Assembly (NCBI GenBank): GCA_028622995.1
Contig: JAJQJQ010000048.1
Coordinates: forward strand, 868,001 to 932,000
From: Panagrolaimus kolymaensis
Lineage: Eukaryota; Nematoda; Chromadorea; Rhabditida; Panagrolaimidae
Direction: 5' to 3'
DNA length: 64,000 nt
Under the pieces are notes generated by a model. The model had not been told where the DNA came from and ran no database searches. It saw only the letters and a list, made by a program, of their open reading frames with translations. A program made the position numbers and the translations under genes. Each line of letters opens with the position of its first letter. Position 1 is the stretch's first letter. Shown one piece after another: positions 34,413 through 46,729 of this stretch.

Positions 34413-35584
34413 TTAAACGACACTATTAAAACTTTTGTTTATCATGTATGCAGAAGTTCCAGTTACCGTAACCCTCCTTGTTGAAGTTGATGGCCATCGA
34501 ATGGCTTTTAAAATAGTTTTTCGATAAGATTTTACAACAAACATAGTTGTTAAAGTATTTACAATTGGAATCCATGCAAAAAATAAAGAGAAACAAAGAC
34601 CAATTCCGTTTATATTTGCTCGAGCAAATACCATAGTAACCGTAAATGCAATGGGAATCAAGCAGACCACAACTGGTAAAGTTGCCTACAAAATTTCAAA
34701 AAAAATTTGTGAGAAAATTATTCTTGTGACATGAATGCTAAAAATAACTTATTTTTTACCTGCATAATTAAAGTTTTAGAAATTTGATGATTTGCATCTT
34801 TGGTAGCTGGAGACATATGTGATTCATTAACCTTTAAATGAGCCCAAACTTTGTAACTTGACCATATTATTACAGTATACGCTGCACCAGCCATAACATA
34901 AACCCAAATAAAATTAGCTAATAACGGCCAATTCGAAATATCAGCGGTAACGAAATTTGGAATTTCTTTGGAATAATAAATATCCGCCATCAATAGTTTC
35001 ATCATATTTGTGTATCCTGGTTCTCGGGGCCATACCACAAATAAACACCACCCAGTATAGGTTGAAGAAAAGAATAATGAAAAAAGCAAAAGCAAAGTGT
35101 ATTGTTTGGTTGAAAGTTTGAGATTTTTAACAATTAAAAAATATCGATAAACAAATTGAACGGGCAAAGTCATGAGAGTGGAAAATAAAGCCATAACCCA
35201 AATGTGAATGAAAAAAACAAGAAATTTTGGATTCCATTGACCAAAAATGCTTGTAACAATGATATAAAAATTGCCATTTTTGTAATCAGTTCCCTAAAAA
35301 AAATTTACATAAATAAATTTGGCACAGCAGTTCAGTGACGAAAAATTTTCGTAAAAAGTAAACAAAAAACTTACAGCACTGGTTAAAAGTTGAATAAAAT
35401 TATAAAAAAGATCGATGATACAATTTTGAAGTAAAATCCTTCGATAATCTTTTAGATGCACACTAGTCTTGGTAATAATTAAATAAAGCAAAGTAATATT
35501 TAAACACAGTCCGATAAAAGAAAACGCATTATCAGTGTATTCAACAAAATGCTTTAAATCAAAAAATTGTTGTTGTTTATCCAT
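34413..35584 (-). CDS. Serpentine 7TM chemoreceptor-like protein (Str/Srd-like)
   Basis: Three exons (35584-35375, 35293-34760 and 34685-34413), introns in phase 0, give 338 residues. Hydrophobic segments at about residues 15-37, 46-68, 90-115, 128-150, 185-210, 244-263 and 275-292 fit seven helices. The PIVNTLTTMFVVKSYRKTI motif after TM7 is the signature of the nematode Str/Srd/Srh/Sri superfamily. The family is expressed in sensory neurons. A broken relative lies at 52920-53337. Confidence 0.8.
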
Positions 35585-36095
35585 TTTTTTACGTTAAAAA
35601 AACTTTTGGAAATTTTAAAATATGATGACTAAAACTTTGTAAAGCTAAATTCAAAGAATAATTTGCTTACTTTTTTTCTTCACATTTTACTTTCAAAAAA
35701 TTTAAAAGGACACCTGTTAATTTTCCCAGAAAGTACAAAATTAAAAAAAAATTTGACATTTAAAATTTTTTTCTTTAAAATCTTTTAATAAATAAAAAAG
35801 CAGGTGGCCATCATTTTTTAAGTTGCGTTTCCTTGACATGAAAAAAAAAACTGATAAATATAAGTACAGCTTTTTTTAAATATCTGCTTTCAGATCTCTG
35901 ATATATTTATTGGACAATCCCTTTTTTTTAATCTTTTTAATATTTATTCTATGTACTTTTTCAACAACATATTCAAAAACCTATAAACTGAACTTTTTTA
36001 TCGTACAAAAAAATAATAAAAAACATCAGAGATAATTAATACAAAAACAAAAATTACAGTATTAATTGAAAAATAAGCAAACAAATTTAAAAAAA
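35585..36095. other. Spacer, nothing recognised
   Basis: AT-rich region upstream of the receptor gene and downstream of the RING gene. No exon or repeat seen. Confidence 0.45.
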
Positions 36096-38291
36096 TTATA
36101 TATTGAATGATGCTGGTTGCTTGCATAAAGGACATTGATTTTTAGTTCGAAGCCATTTTAACATACAATCATAATGAAATTTATGCGGTATTAATGATGC
36201 ACATGGCCATTTTGAAAATCTATCATTCAAATTAAATTCTTCAAGGCAAATCATGCATTGTTCATTTAGCATTTTTCTTGTTTCATCAACAACAAAATTT
36301 GGATTTATTTTTTCAAGCAATCGAAAACATGCTGTCAATCGGCAAGATGAATTATTTGAAAAAATTAGACTAAAATATGTATATAAAGAAAGTCGACAAT
36401 TTTTTAAACGTCGAATATTTTTTTCTTCATTTATTAATATTTTTAAATCCATATTATTTTCTTCCTTCAATTCGTTATCATCCATTCTCCATTTTTGTAT
36501 TTCATTTTGATATCTAAAAAATTTAAAGTTTATTTTATGTACGAAAAAAAATAGTTTATAAAAACGTACTTTTTTCTATAATTTTCACTAATTTCCAATA
36601 ATGTTTCATGCAACCATTCCGCATATTCTTCTTTTTCTTCAGCTGCTAACTTAATAAGCGACCATTTAAGACATTTTTCAATTTTATAATTATTCACAAA
36701 ATAAATTCCTTCAAATGTGATCAATTTTATATGAGCTACAGCACAAATCATAAATGGAAGGGTTTCAAAATTTTTGGTCGACTTTGGATTAATTGCACTA
36801 ATAATGACAACAAATTGATGACCATTGTTGTTAGGATGTTCGATAATTGTCAATGCAAAATATTTATATTTTGATTGGAAAATTAATTCATCTAATTGTA
36901 ATAACTTTTCATGAACTTTACCCACAAAGTTTAACAGCCTTAATTCTTTTTTAACATTTTTATTAATAATTAAAGGAAATCCAAATCCATATTTTTTAAA
37001 AATTTTCACACGAATCACAATCGTCCAATATGGAATCAAATAGAATAAAGTAGGAAAACAAAAAATAACTGCAAAAAAATATAATAAGTATTTTGAATAA
37101 TATGGTTGAGTCATATCAAATACAGTATCATTTAATGAAAAAACGTATTTTTTTGTTGGCAAAAATGCTACGTCAAAACATGGGTTATACAAAAATCCAA
37201 TTAAAATTCCACATTTTGTTAAAACTGCTGAATTAAATAATGTTGAATTTTTGGTATATTCTTTATCAATGTTGGTTAAAATATCAGATTTTTCATTAAA
37301 ATTTTTTGTTTGTGAAGAGCCTGATTTTGTTTGAAGTACTTCCTGCAGTGTTCTTACTCGCGCCGCACCCGCGCCGCGCCGGCGCGCGCCGGCGCGCGCC
37401 AGCTGGCGCGTGGCGCGGTGCTTGGCGCGGCTTTTCAGAAATCCGATGCTCGGCGCGGCGCGTGGCGCGAGAAAAATTAAAAATTTTTTTTAAAATTTTA
37501 AAATGCTTGGATTTTCCAGAAAAAAATTGATTTAATCTTAGTAAAACCTCAAATATAGCGTTATTTTAAGTATATCTTACTAAATGAATAAAAAAGTTAA
37601 TGTTTTTGGTCATTATTTAAATTTTTTTTCTGGCGCGTGGCGCGGCGCTGGTGCTCAAAATTTTAAAGGCTGGCACGTGGCGCGGTGCCTGGCGCGGTTT
37701 TTCATTTTTCTGGCGCCCGGCGCGGCGCTTGGCGCGACCAAAAGGCAAAGTAAGAACACTGACTTCCTGAATACATTTTAAAGTTTTACCAGAAAATTTG
37801 GAAAAATCGAATGCAAATTTGCTATGAAAATAATTTACTGCAGTAGTTGGTAATTTGATGAAAATTTTAGGATTTTTTAATATTTTATATGTGGCAATAT
37901 GTAAATCTCTTTTCCTTGGATCAGAATAATGTTTAATTTTTTGAAATGCATTTACAGGATTTTGAATATTATTTTCACCAATTTCAACTTGAATATATTG
38001 AGTTAACTGATAACGACCATCTTTGAAATTATTTACATGTTTAATAAATTGTTGTAAATTCAAATGATATGGTCCATTCATGACATTAAACAACTGAATA
38101 GGTGTTCCAAAGAATAATATCGACGATAAAAAAAATCCAAACAAAACTAAAAAAACAATTTTAATTTGTTTAATATAATTCACTTTTTCAGAAAGTCGTC
38201 GTTGAATATTTTGTAAATATATTGAATAAGTTAAGGGATATTCATTTGAGGGATATGAGCGTCCATTGAGATTGAATAAAGTTGGTTTCAT
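36096..38291 (-). CDS. Membrane RING-H2 finger protein, gene split by a hAT-like element
   Basis: The coding path is 38291-37762, then 37337-36570, a 56-base intron, then 36513-36096: 571 residues if the element and one target copy are removed. Two hydrophobic regions (about residues 44-66 and 245-270) suggest a membrane protein. The C-terminus is a RING-H2 finger: CMICLEEF...WPCASLIPHKFHYDC...CPLC, with Cys and His spacing intact. RING fingers are E3 ubiquitin ligases, and membrane-bound ones act on membrane or ER substrates. The element at 37346-37761 breaks the frame in the genomic sequence unless it is spliced (see findings). ATG at 38291 is the first Met of the frame. Confidence 0.75.
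37346..37761. mobile_element. GC-rich hAT-like element in the RING-gene exon
   Basis: A 416-bp element with ends CAGTGTTCTTACT and AGTAAGAACACTG and identical ACTTCCTG on both sides (37338-37345 and 37762-37769). Two GC-rich arms made of GGCGCG(T/C)GGCGCGG words flank an AT-rich centre. CAGTG ends with an 8-bp duplication are classic hAT. No transposase. Confidence 0.9.
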
Positions 38292-40416
38292 ATTTTCTTA
38301 ACACTTTTGAGCAAAAAAATATGGATGAAAAAAATTATTTTTTAAATAATAAAACTATCTTTCTAGTTAGACAAAGAAATTCGGGTCCAATGTTTATAGG
38401 GTTATATACAATAGATAATAGAAAAGTATGGAAAGGCGTCATAAATATATTTTTTTAACGAAGATAATTGCATCATTTGCGTGATGACTCACTTGAATAA
38501 AAAAATTGCTTCAAATCAATGATTTCGTTCGTTTTTGTTGTTTGCTTTAATCATAGCCTCAGTAAGTCAGTCAGCATTTTTTTATCTTTATCAAACTTTT
38601 TTTTTATTGTAATGACGCTGCTTTTTTTTTATCATAAAAAAATTAATTGTTTCCTTATTCCCGGAAACTGTTTGACTCAACTGCATTGATTGTTGGTTAA
38701 AGTTTCTTTTCTCACAACCAAATTCAAGTACAATGCTAATTAAATGACAAAAACAAAAATAAGCATAGAAAATTATAAAAAAAAGCTGTGGAAAACTTTG
38801 TTAATAATTTATTATAATCGTGAGAGATGAGGTTTCAAAAGGCCAATTAAAATTTACAATTAAGTTTTCTAGTTTAATGACGAGCGATATTTGTTTGCTT
38901 ATTATTTTTCTTTCTTTTCACCTTGTTCCAGTCAGTTTATTGGGAAGTCAAATGGTTTCTTTATCATGTATAGTGCTATTTAATTCATTATAAGCACCAC
39001 ACATATTAAATGGGTTTCCAACAACTTTAAAACTTATTACAACGATTTGAAAATAGCTTTCATCGATAGTTAAATTTTTCCTTGCAAACAAGGTTGTCGA
39101 ATTATCAACCAGAAAAGATGCAAAGGCAGAAAGAAAAACAAAAAATTATTCGATAAATATCGAAAAAAAGATTTAAAAAAAAATTAATTAATAAAATATT
39201 TAAAAAAAACCATATTTTATAAATAAGAAAAAAGAGAGATTTTTATTTGTAAAATAATAATGTTAAATAATTTTTGTTGTTTTGTTAGTCATTTTGCCAT
39301 ATATTGATTGGATTTTTTCGTTTTAGGTGCAAAAAAAAAAGTTGTCTTCTTTCATAACTTAAAAAAACTTTTTTTTGCGCGCGAAATGAATGATAAGTAG
39401 ATAAACAAAGCAAGGATAAAAAAAAGATTCTTTTCTCTCATTTTCTTTTTTTTTGTTTTGCATTCAATTGTCGATTTTGAATATTTTATTAAATATTTAT
39501 TATATTTTTTTTGCCTATAATCAAAAAAAAATTTAGTGAATGAATAAAAAAAAATTATGAATCGGTGAAGATGAACTACTCGAATTACAAATAAGACAAA
39601 CCCAACCTCCCATCGCTCATTCTGAATTAAACAACCGTTTAAAGTTAGCTCTAATTTAAGAAATTAAAGCAATGGCTCGTAAAGCTACAGTTGAGGCGGA
39701 AAAAGCTGAATTAGAAAAAGAAATATTAGCAGCATGATTACGACAACAAAATGTTATTAATGTTCCACAATAGCCACAGCCGCCGCCTCCTAATAATGAA
39801 TGAAGACTAGAAAATAATCAACGAAATCAAAAAAAGATTCTCTTTTCTTTTAAATTTTTAAATGAAACATTAAAGAAAATTGATTTTGGAAGCTATAATA
39901 CGGCTTCTAAAAATCATTAAATATGTATTTTTTTAAAACCAATTTCATTAGTTTTTTTATTATTAAAAAGCAACAAAAAATGCTTTATATAAATTAAAAA
40001 ATAGGTTACTTATGACAATCGATATTATTGTAATCCCAGTTTAGCTTCAGATTCCAATTCATCAGCAAAACAAGCTTTTCAGACATCTTTCTATTTTCTT
40101 TCTCATATCATGTTTGTTATAATAACTTTCAATTGATTCGATGGTAAATTAAGCTTTTGCTAATTCAACGACATGAAATATAAATCGATGGCCCTTTTAT
40201 TTCGGGCTAAGATTACTTTGATTTTTTCCCATGAAATCAGCAAAATTTTTAATACTAGGGATGGGATTCCAAATAATTTAGCTCTTTTTTATTAAAAAAT
40301 AAATGCAACACTGATTTATAATTAAATTTTTGAATTGATTTTAATTTTTATTGGAATGGAAGCAAAACATTTAAAAAATAATAAAAAAAATATTCAGAAA
40401 AAAAATGATCAAAGAC
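38292..40416. other. Long spacer with decayed coding traces
   Basis: Mostly AT-rich noise. A degenerate coding stretch lies at 39570-39803. Near 40020-40260 the minus strand shows short protein-like pieces broken by many stops, which I could not assign. Confidence 0.35.
39570..39803 (+). pseudogene. Decayed coding remnant with internal stops
   Basis: 78 codons in one frame read DELLELQIRQTQPPIAHSEL..., then AMARKATVEAEKAELEKEILAA, then QPPPPNNE. Three internal stops interrupt them. The Glu/Lys/Ala helix and the Pro run look like protein, not chance. Source unknown. It could be a structural protein of a mobile element. Confidence 0.35.
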
Positions 40417-40700
40417 AAAAGGGAGCGAAAAAGTGAATCCACTGCTTTCATTTTTGCTTTGACATTCTTTTTGTATCGATTTTTTGCGCCGAAAAATTCT
40501 TTCGAAAAAGAAAATAGCTTTTTATAAAAAAGAAACTTTTTAGCGCAAAATATTTTTTTTCTAAAAAACAAACACAAGAAACAACAATTTTATTTTTTGC
40601 ACATTTTGGAGCTGCGTTATTTTTTTTTCTTTATCCCTGATTTTTTGAATATTTTATTTACATTTCTTTAATTTTTTGTTGCCATTTATATAATAGTTTA
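40417..40700 (+). repeat. Dispersed repeat, copy A (with 54178-54445)
   Basis: Shares with 54178-54445 an ordered series of similar words: a GAGC(A/G)AAAAAGT...AATCCA start, TCGATTTTTT(G/C)GCGC, GCGCAAAA or GCGCGAAAA, and TTTTTGAATATTTTAT(T/C)(T/C)ACATTT near the end. The two are diverged copies in the same orientation about 13.8 kb apart. Confidence 0.55.
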
Positions 40701-42149
40701 TTATCTAAATTTGATATGATATACATATTTAAATCTTTTAATTATGGCCATACCTCATACATTTTTGTTGCATTTATACTGAATTTTGAGCAGGATTCAA
40801 GACTTCCGTTTATCCATTTATCATGTTTTAATGGTGGAACATACATCTTCGGAATGACCTCAGAACTTGATCAATATAATTAATATAACAAGAGAGAAGC
40901 ATTTTGCATGTTTTTTTTATTAATTTCCAGCAAAGTATTTGTTATTTTAAAACTGTATTTACAAGTTTTGAACGATTAACTTTTCTTTTGCTCATTACAT
41001 TTAAAAGGAAAAATATTCTCCATGAAGCTTTTAAAGGAAAAAAATAGTTTTTTTAGCCAAATTTCAAAAAATAACCCTTTTAAGAAAAGCGGCCCTCGCT
41101 TGAATTGCAAATTACAGAAATTTTATTATAAAAAAAGGCGAAAATTGCTTCTTCATTTTTCTTTCTTTTCTATCGCCTTCCACTTGGATGTGAGAGTCTT
41201 TCCGAGTTTGTCACGCTTGAATGCACTTTTTTTTCTCTTGCCACTTCACTGAGCTTTAACTATTCATATTGAGTCACAAGCTGCCGACATTTATGGTTAT
41301 TGAAAAGACATCCTTTTTTTTCGTCAAAAATTGTTCACAATTGCGTTTAACGACTCTGCATTCTTTTTTTCTTTCTATTTCTAAAAAGGATAGAAATTAC
41401 GCACTTTAAAAAATGTTTTTAAAAGCAAGTCTTTACTTTATTTTTTGAATATTTTACTTAATTTTTTTAAAATTTTTGTTTATGAAGTTGTTAAAAATAA
41501 GGTTGCTAAAAACCTATATTTGTTGGAAAAAAAAACACAAATAAATGAACTAATTTTTTTATACGATTCTCTTCCGTCTTCTAACACGTTTACTTAAAGC
41601 TGATAAAAAATACATACTTCAAAAAAAGTAATAACCTATTTCAAAGAATCACGTTCTAGCCAATTTTTTATAAACAAAGAAAATTATTTCAATATTCAAA
41701 TAGTTCAAAAAAATTTTGATAAAGCGATAAAGTTGTATATCAGTTATTTTGGGTTTATTTTATTCGAAAATGGAAATATTATATTCAGAAAATAAAAAAG
41801 GAGTAACAATTTGAATTAGATATAGAAAGACGACATAAATGGTTTCTACTATCCATAAAGCATTGGCAATCACATTTTTATAATGATCTTTCTGATCGAA
41901 GTCCCATAATACATTTTGCTTTGTGAAAACATTTACTAAATTTATTATTTATTCTTTGCTTTTAAATTTTTTGTTGTTGTTTTTACTTTATTGACAGGAA
42001 AAATTTTTTGTTTGAACGTGCGTTATTTTTTTTTTAAGGAAAAAAAATTTCTTTTTCTTTTCGGTTCAAAACAAAATTCAGTTAGAAAAGCAACAATAGA
42101 AAAACACAACGGCGGCTCGGTTGCAGGGAGCGACATACACAAAAAAAAT
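40701..42149. other. Spacer around the family B repeat
   Basis: Apart from the repeat at 41090-41440 I see no gene. A short minus-strand open stretch near 40740-40865 has protein-like composition but no recognisable family. Confidence 0.35.
41090..41440 (+). repeat. Dispersed repeat family B, copy 1
   Basis: Starts at a CTTGAATTGCAAATTAC block. It contains CGCCTTCCACTTGGATG, GAGTTTGTCACGCTTGAATGC and GTTTAACGACTCTGCATTC, and ends in an AATGTTTTTAAAAGCAAG block. The other copies are at 49441, 50868 and 51886. No protein-coding sense seen. Confidence 0.7.
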
Positions 42150-43009
42150 GTTGCATCCTTTCCATACATGGGCAAGTGGGTGTGTCGAGATTTTTTTTCC
42201 AGCGGTACCTCAGGAATTTTACAAAGTGCTACAAAGTATAACAAAGTCTAACAAAGTTTAACAAAGTTTAACAAAGTCCTACAAACTTTAACAAAGTGTT
42301 ATAAAGCTTTGTAATATTGCGCATATCGATAAAAGCAATGTCCGATTATTTTCCACGTTTTTAGTTTTTAATATTATATTAAAGTTTTCTTGTCAAAAAG
42401 AATATGATAGCATTAAAATTTAATTTTTGCTATTTTATTCTTGTAACGCTTGTATGCTTTTACTTACTGAACTTAAGAGCCGTTTTATTCCTTGCTCGCC
42501 TGACAGATAATAAATTAGAGAATAAGTTTGTAAGCTTAAACTATGAAGCAAATTTAAGGTTAAAATTTTAAGGTTGCAATGTAAAAATGATGATTCTTAC
42601 ACAATTATGCTTTTTAAATTGCAACCGAAAAACACAAAACCATTAATGGCCCCGCAATTTTGCTTACAGCTGATTTATTTAAAAAAGATTTTATGGTCCT
42701 TTTTAAAAAAAGTGAAAAGTAGTCGTGGTTACATCAGAAAATGTTCAATTGATGTTGGATATCAGATGAAAGCTAAAAATGTGAGGATAGATAAAAAGTA
42801 GGTCTGATCCACCGGAGGCAGATCCTGTGAGGTACATTGAGATTTGAAGTAAGATCCAAACCAAAAGAAAAAATGATGAATGAAAAATTAGCATGAAAGT
42901 GTTCATTCATTTGAAAGAATGATTGAAGAATGAACTTTGCTTTTTATTGGATGAAAATAAAGCGGTGATTAGTGGTTGCTTTCTTTGAGGTGTCTTAGGA
43001 TTGAAAGAT
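42150..43009. other. Spacer upstream of the helicase remnant with short tandem words
   Basis: Words of the type ACAAAGT(C/T)TAA repeat in tandem at 42220-42300. CCATACATGGGCA and CAGCGGTAC at 42160-42210 recur in rearranged form near 44690-44760. No gene. Confidence 0.4.
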
Positions 43010-43170
43010 AGAGAAAGATCCAAGAATGGAAAGGATCCGAAGAAGGGGAAGGATCCAAAAAATAAGAAAGATCCAAAAAATAAGAAGGATCCAAAGATGA
43101 GGAAAGTTCCAAAGAAGGGGAAGGATTCAAGAATTAAAAAGGATCCCAATAAAAAGAAGGATCCAAAGAT
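43010..43170 (+). repeat. GGATCC-type minisatellite
   Basis: About nine imperfect copies of an 18-base unit of the form AAGGATCCAAAGAAGGGG or AAAGATCCAAAAAATAAG. The minus strand reads as FGSFLFF repeats, which I regard as an artefact. It lies just upstream of the helicase remnant and may belong to that element. Confidence 0.7.
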
Positions 43171-43231
43171 TATGTAGGATTTTATTACAAGATGAGGAGA
43201 ACATCACAATTTTATATCAATCAGAACAAGA

Positions 43232-44199
43232 ATGAAATTGTCAGAGTTATGTCAAACAAAAAGATTTTCCACATCGATTAAGATCACTCTTTGTTCGAAT
43301 TTTAATCCATTGCCAACCAGTTTTTATCCACAAGATCTTTGGGAAATGTTTAAAATCGATTTATCGCATGATTATATTCGAAGATATGGTGAAGAAGAAG
43401 GTTGTAAAAGGGCATATCATATGATTGATAAACTTTTGAGATATGAAAATTTATCATTGGCAGATTTTCCAACAATGGAATAAATTCAAGGTGAAGGTTT
43501 AACAGATGAAAATTTTGACATGCAAAATGAAGCTTTAAAAGGACAAGGAATGTATGATTCAATGAATAAAGCTCAAAAAACTTTTATCGATGAAGTTGTG
43601 CAATCAATTGATAGCGATGATAAAACTTTACAAAAATTATTTTACATTGATGGTCCTGGCGGTTCTGGAAAAACATATACATATAAACCACTTCATCATA
43701 TTGGCAGAGGAAAGGGTAAAAAAATAACATTAATGGCATTTACTGGAATTGCGGCAACTTTGTTACCTAATGAAAAACTGTTCATAAAACGTTTGGATTG
43801 CCAGTACCTTTATATTCAGATTCATCATCAAGCATCAGTGCACGATCACAAGATGGTAAGCAACTTATTGAAACAGACATATTTATTTGGGACGAAGCTC
43901 CATCAGCACCTAAACATGCACTTGAAGTAGCTGATAGACTTTTAAGAGATTTAACAAAAATTGATGAGCCTTTTGGTGGAAAAGTTTTCATATTGGGTGG
44001 TGATTTTAGACAAGCATTACCAATTAAAAAGCATGGAACAAAAAGTGAAACAATAGATTTATCAATAAAGTTTTCATATTTGTGGAAATTATTTAAAATA
44101 TATCATCTCACGCAGAATATGAGAGCTGATCCAAATGAAATAGAATTTTCACAATTTTTGTTAAATTTAGGAAATGGTAGTTTAAACGATAAAGAATAA
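43232..44199 (+). pseudogene. Helitron-type Pif1 helicase remnant
   Basis: The translation gives DGPGGSGKTY (Walker A, near 43648), AFTGIAATLL, then after a +1 frameshift near 43790 IFIWDEAPSAPKHALE (Walker B) and ILGGDFRQALP, then TQNMR. These are the ordered motifs of Pif1-like helicases as found in Helitron rolling-circle transposons. An in-frame stop (near 43481), the frameshift and loss of the C-terminal motifs show it is dead. No Rep (HUH) domain is present in the window. Confidence 0.85.
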
Positions 44200-45706
44200 A
44201 AAAATAAAAGAAGCTTTTTGGAGAAGAGTATATGCTTGCTTCACTTTGACTCTCTAAACTTCGAATAAAAAAGGGGTCTTTAAAAAATTATGTAATACAA
44301 AAATTTGATTCGTAAAAATTGTGAATTTTAAGGTAATAATGAAGGATTGAGCGGACTTTTACTTTGGAAAACAAATAAAAATTCTATGTAGTAAAAAAGA
44401 GAAATTGAAATATTTTCTTTCATTCGTTGAGAAAAAGACAACCGACGACTTTTTTGTTTTTATCAAAAAACGAAAACGACAAATAATAGAAAACCTGGGG
44501 AAATATTAGTTTAAAAAAAGATTTTTGCTCCATTTTTAGTACCAAACTAATAAAAAAAGATGCTCAAAGTTAACAAAATAAATTTTGTATTTTTTTAAAT
44601 TTAAATAAATTTTGACTTTTTTTGGAAAAAAACTTTTTTGCTGGCAAAACAAGCATTTTTCAAAATTTTAGCGGTACGTCGGCAAAAAACCCAGCGGTAC
44701 GCCGGTACGTCAGGGTGTGTTAAAACACACCCTAACACACCCTGTGCCCATGTATGATCCTTTCTTTTTTGTTTCGTTTTTCTTAGCTGTCTTCTTTTCC
44801 TCTGGTTTATGGTTAGTGTGAAATTTTTTTTAAAGGAAACAGAAAAAAAACTATTATAAAAAGTGATATGCACGACAAAGAAAAAAAAGTCCATCGCTTT
44901 TGGCTCATAAAAATAAAGGACAAAAAAAATCGAGAAAGAAAATTACACAAAAGATATCATAAAATTTTGTAAGCACCAAAAAAATGTTTATGAATATCTT
45001 TTCAATAAAACGGATGGTGATCGATCAGTTTGTTTTTGTGCTTATAAAAAAAAAGATAAATTTTTGAATTTTTTATTCTTTAATATATATTTTTTTCTAG
45101 ATAGATGAAAGCGGTTTTCTTTCATGTTGTCGATGGTCCCAATTGTGGACACCATCTTTTTCAGTTTATCAGAATTTTTTTTGTTTAAAAATTTGAGATC
45201 CGATAAATCTCTCTTGAATTTTTAATGATTTATAATAATTTTTGGTTTCTCGGACCCACACATTTGCATTCACCCTAATCTTCTCGATATTTATTCTTCT
45301 TCTCAACCTTCCGCTGAATTTTTTCATCCTCCAGTTCCTACTTGTCCTGCCGTTGAAGAAAATATCTTTTTCATGAACCCTGTCGATGGGAATACAAAAT
45401 GAAATGAAAAACAAAACAACAAATTAAAGACAAAAAATTTTACTATAAAATTGTGGTAAACTTAATTTTTCCAACCACAAAAAATTATGTGACCAAACAA
45501 TTTTTTTGTTGTTGTGATGCTCATGTTTATTTTTGTGTGTTTCTTAAAAATGCTTGCCATAGGAGATAATAACAAGAAAGAACAACTCCCATAAAAATTC
45601 GAGTTTGAGCGAAGGTTAGACTTTCAGCTTCTTTTATCAATATTTATTGTGGTATTTATTTTAACATACATTTATTTAAAATGTCTTTTATGCTTAATTC
45701 TGAAAT
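44200..45706. other. Spacer with a perfect 22-base palindrome
   Basis: A perfect palindrome lies at 44712-44733 (AGGGTGTGTT AA AACACACCCT), next to CAGCGGTAC words shared with 42200. No convincing gene. A minus-strand frame at 45169-45414 has no family resemblance. Confidence 0.4.
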
Positions 45707-46729
45707 TCAAATAGGCTTTTTACAAATTATACGGTACATTGTAGAGCAGTCTAAATCGCCATAACAATCTTGATTAGGATCATTTCCATAACCCATACAG
45801 CTTTCTCCAGTAATATTTTGTGGATGATTTTTGCACCACTTACCATATTTAAAGATATCAACTGGTGATCCATCTGATGATTTCCAAGTTTTTTGGCTGT
45901 CAATACTGAAAACGCCAGTCCATATATTGTATGACCCAACATAAATATAACCTATAAAGAAAATTATAAAAAAATAAAACAATGAATGATTTATGATTAC
46001 TCATAATAAATTGAAATTCTTCAAAACTATGAACGGAAACCAGATGAGCTCCCATATTTTCGCAGTAATTTTCACCTGTCGTCCAATTAAATAAAGGAGG
46101 ATATGCGTCATTTAGACCATAACAGGAATGAGTTTGGTAAAAATAAGTCCAACCATCACTACAATTATAGATTGTCGGGTATGTAGGAGAAATATCTTTT
46201 GCAACTTCGCAAACAAATGGTTTAGTTTTAAAGCAATCTTGGGTGCTCCAATAACCATCAGTTAAAGACAAGGCTGCACAATTTGATCCAGTAATATTTT
46301 GAGGTTCGCCTTTATTCCAATCAGCAAAATCAAATGGAGTTCCATCTGTCCAAGTCCAACTTCCATTTTGTTGTAATTTTTCAGCGCCAATCCAAAAAAT
46401 CGTTTCTGTGCTTTGTTGAAACTTGGCAGGTGCTTCTTCTAAAGAATAATTATCAATAAAAACAATATTTTTAAAAATCACATACGCCCCAAAAGGTTAT
46501 TAGTAAACATGTCATGAATGGAAGCTAAATGTCCTCCAATTTGAATGCAACTTAATTCTGCTTTTGAGAAACCTGATTCAGTAGCGTTAAAAATATAACA
46601 ATTTGAATTATATTCAAGACTTCCATCAGGGCATGAGCCTTCAACAAAAAAGAAGAGTAAAGAAAAAGTAATGAAGCAAATAAGCATTATCGATTTATAA
46701 TTGGCTATAAATAAAAGCATAGCAAACAT
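45707..46729 (-). CDS. Secreted protein with two C-type lectin domains (paralogue 2)
   Basis: Three exons (46729-46486, 46438-46001 and 45951-45707), both introns in phase 1 at the same places as in the gene at 12381-13350, give 308 residues. A signal-like hydrophobic segment (about residues 15-30, so a start at the second or third Met is possible) precedes CPDGSLEYNSNCYIF. Domain 1 shows ELSCIQIGGHLASIHD, FWIGA, WTDGT, DWNKGEPQN and NCAALSLTDGYW...C. Domain 2 starts CSDGWTYFYQTHSCYG and ends CSTMYRIICKKPI with its cysteines kept, unlike paralogue 1. DWNKGEPQN carries an EPQ near the place of the EPN sugar motif. Confidence 0.87.

Noticed and set aside
37346..37761. GC-rich stretch as bacterial horizontal transfer
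   Set aside because: It is bounded by inverted repeats and an 8-bp duplication and has no coding content, so a hAT-like element explains it.
42907..43149. Minus-strand frame with FGSFLFF repeats as a protein
   Set aside because: It is the translation of an 18-base minisatellite on the plus strand. There is no other coding signal.
45169..45414. 81-codon minus-strand frame
   Set aside because: No family resemblance, no supporting exons and a weak start context.
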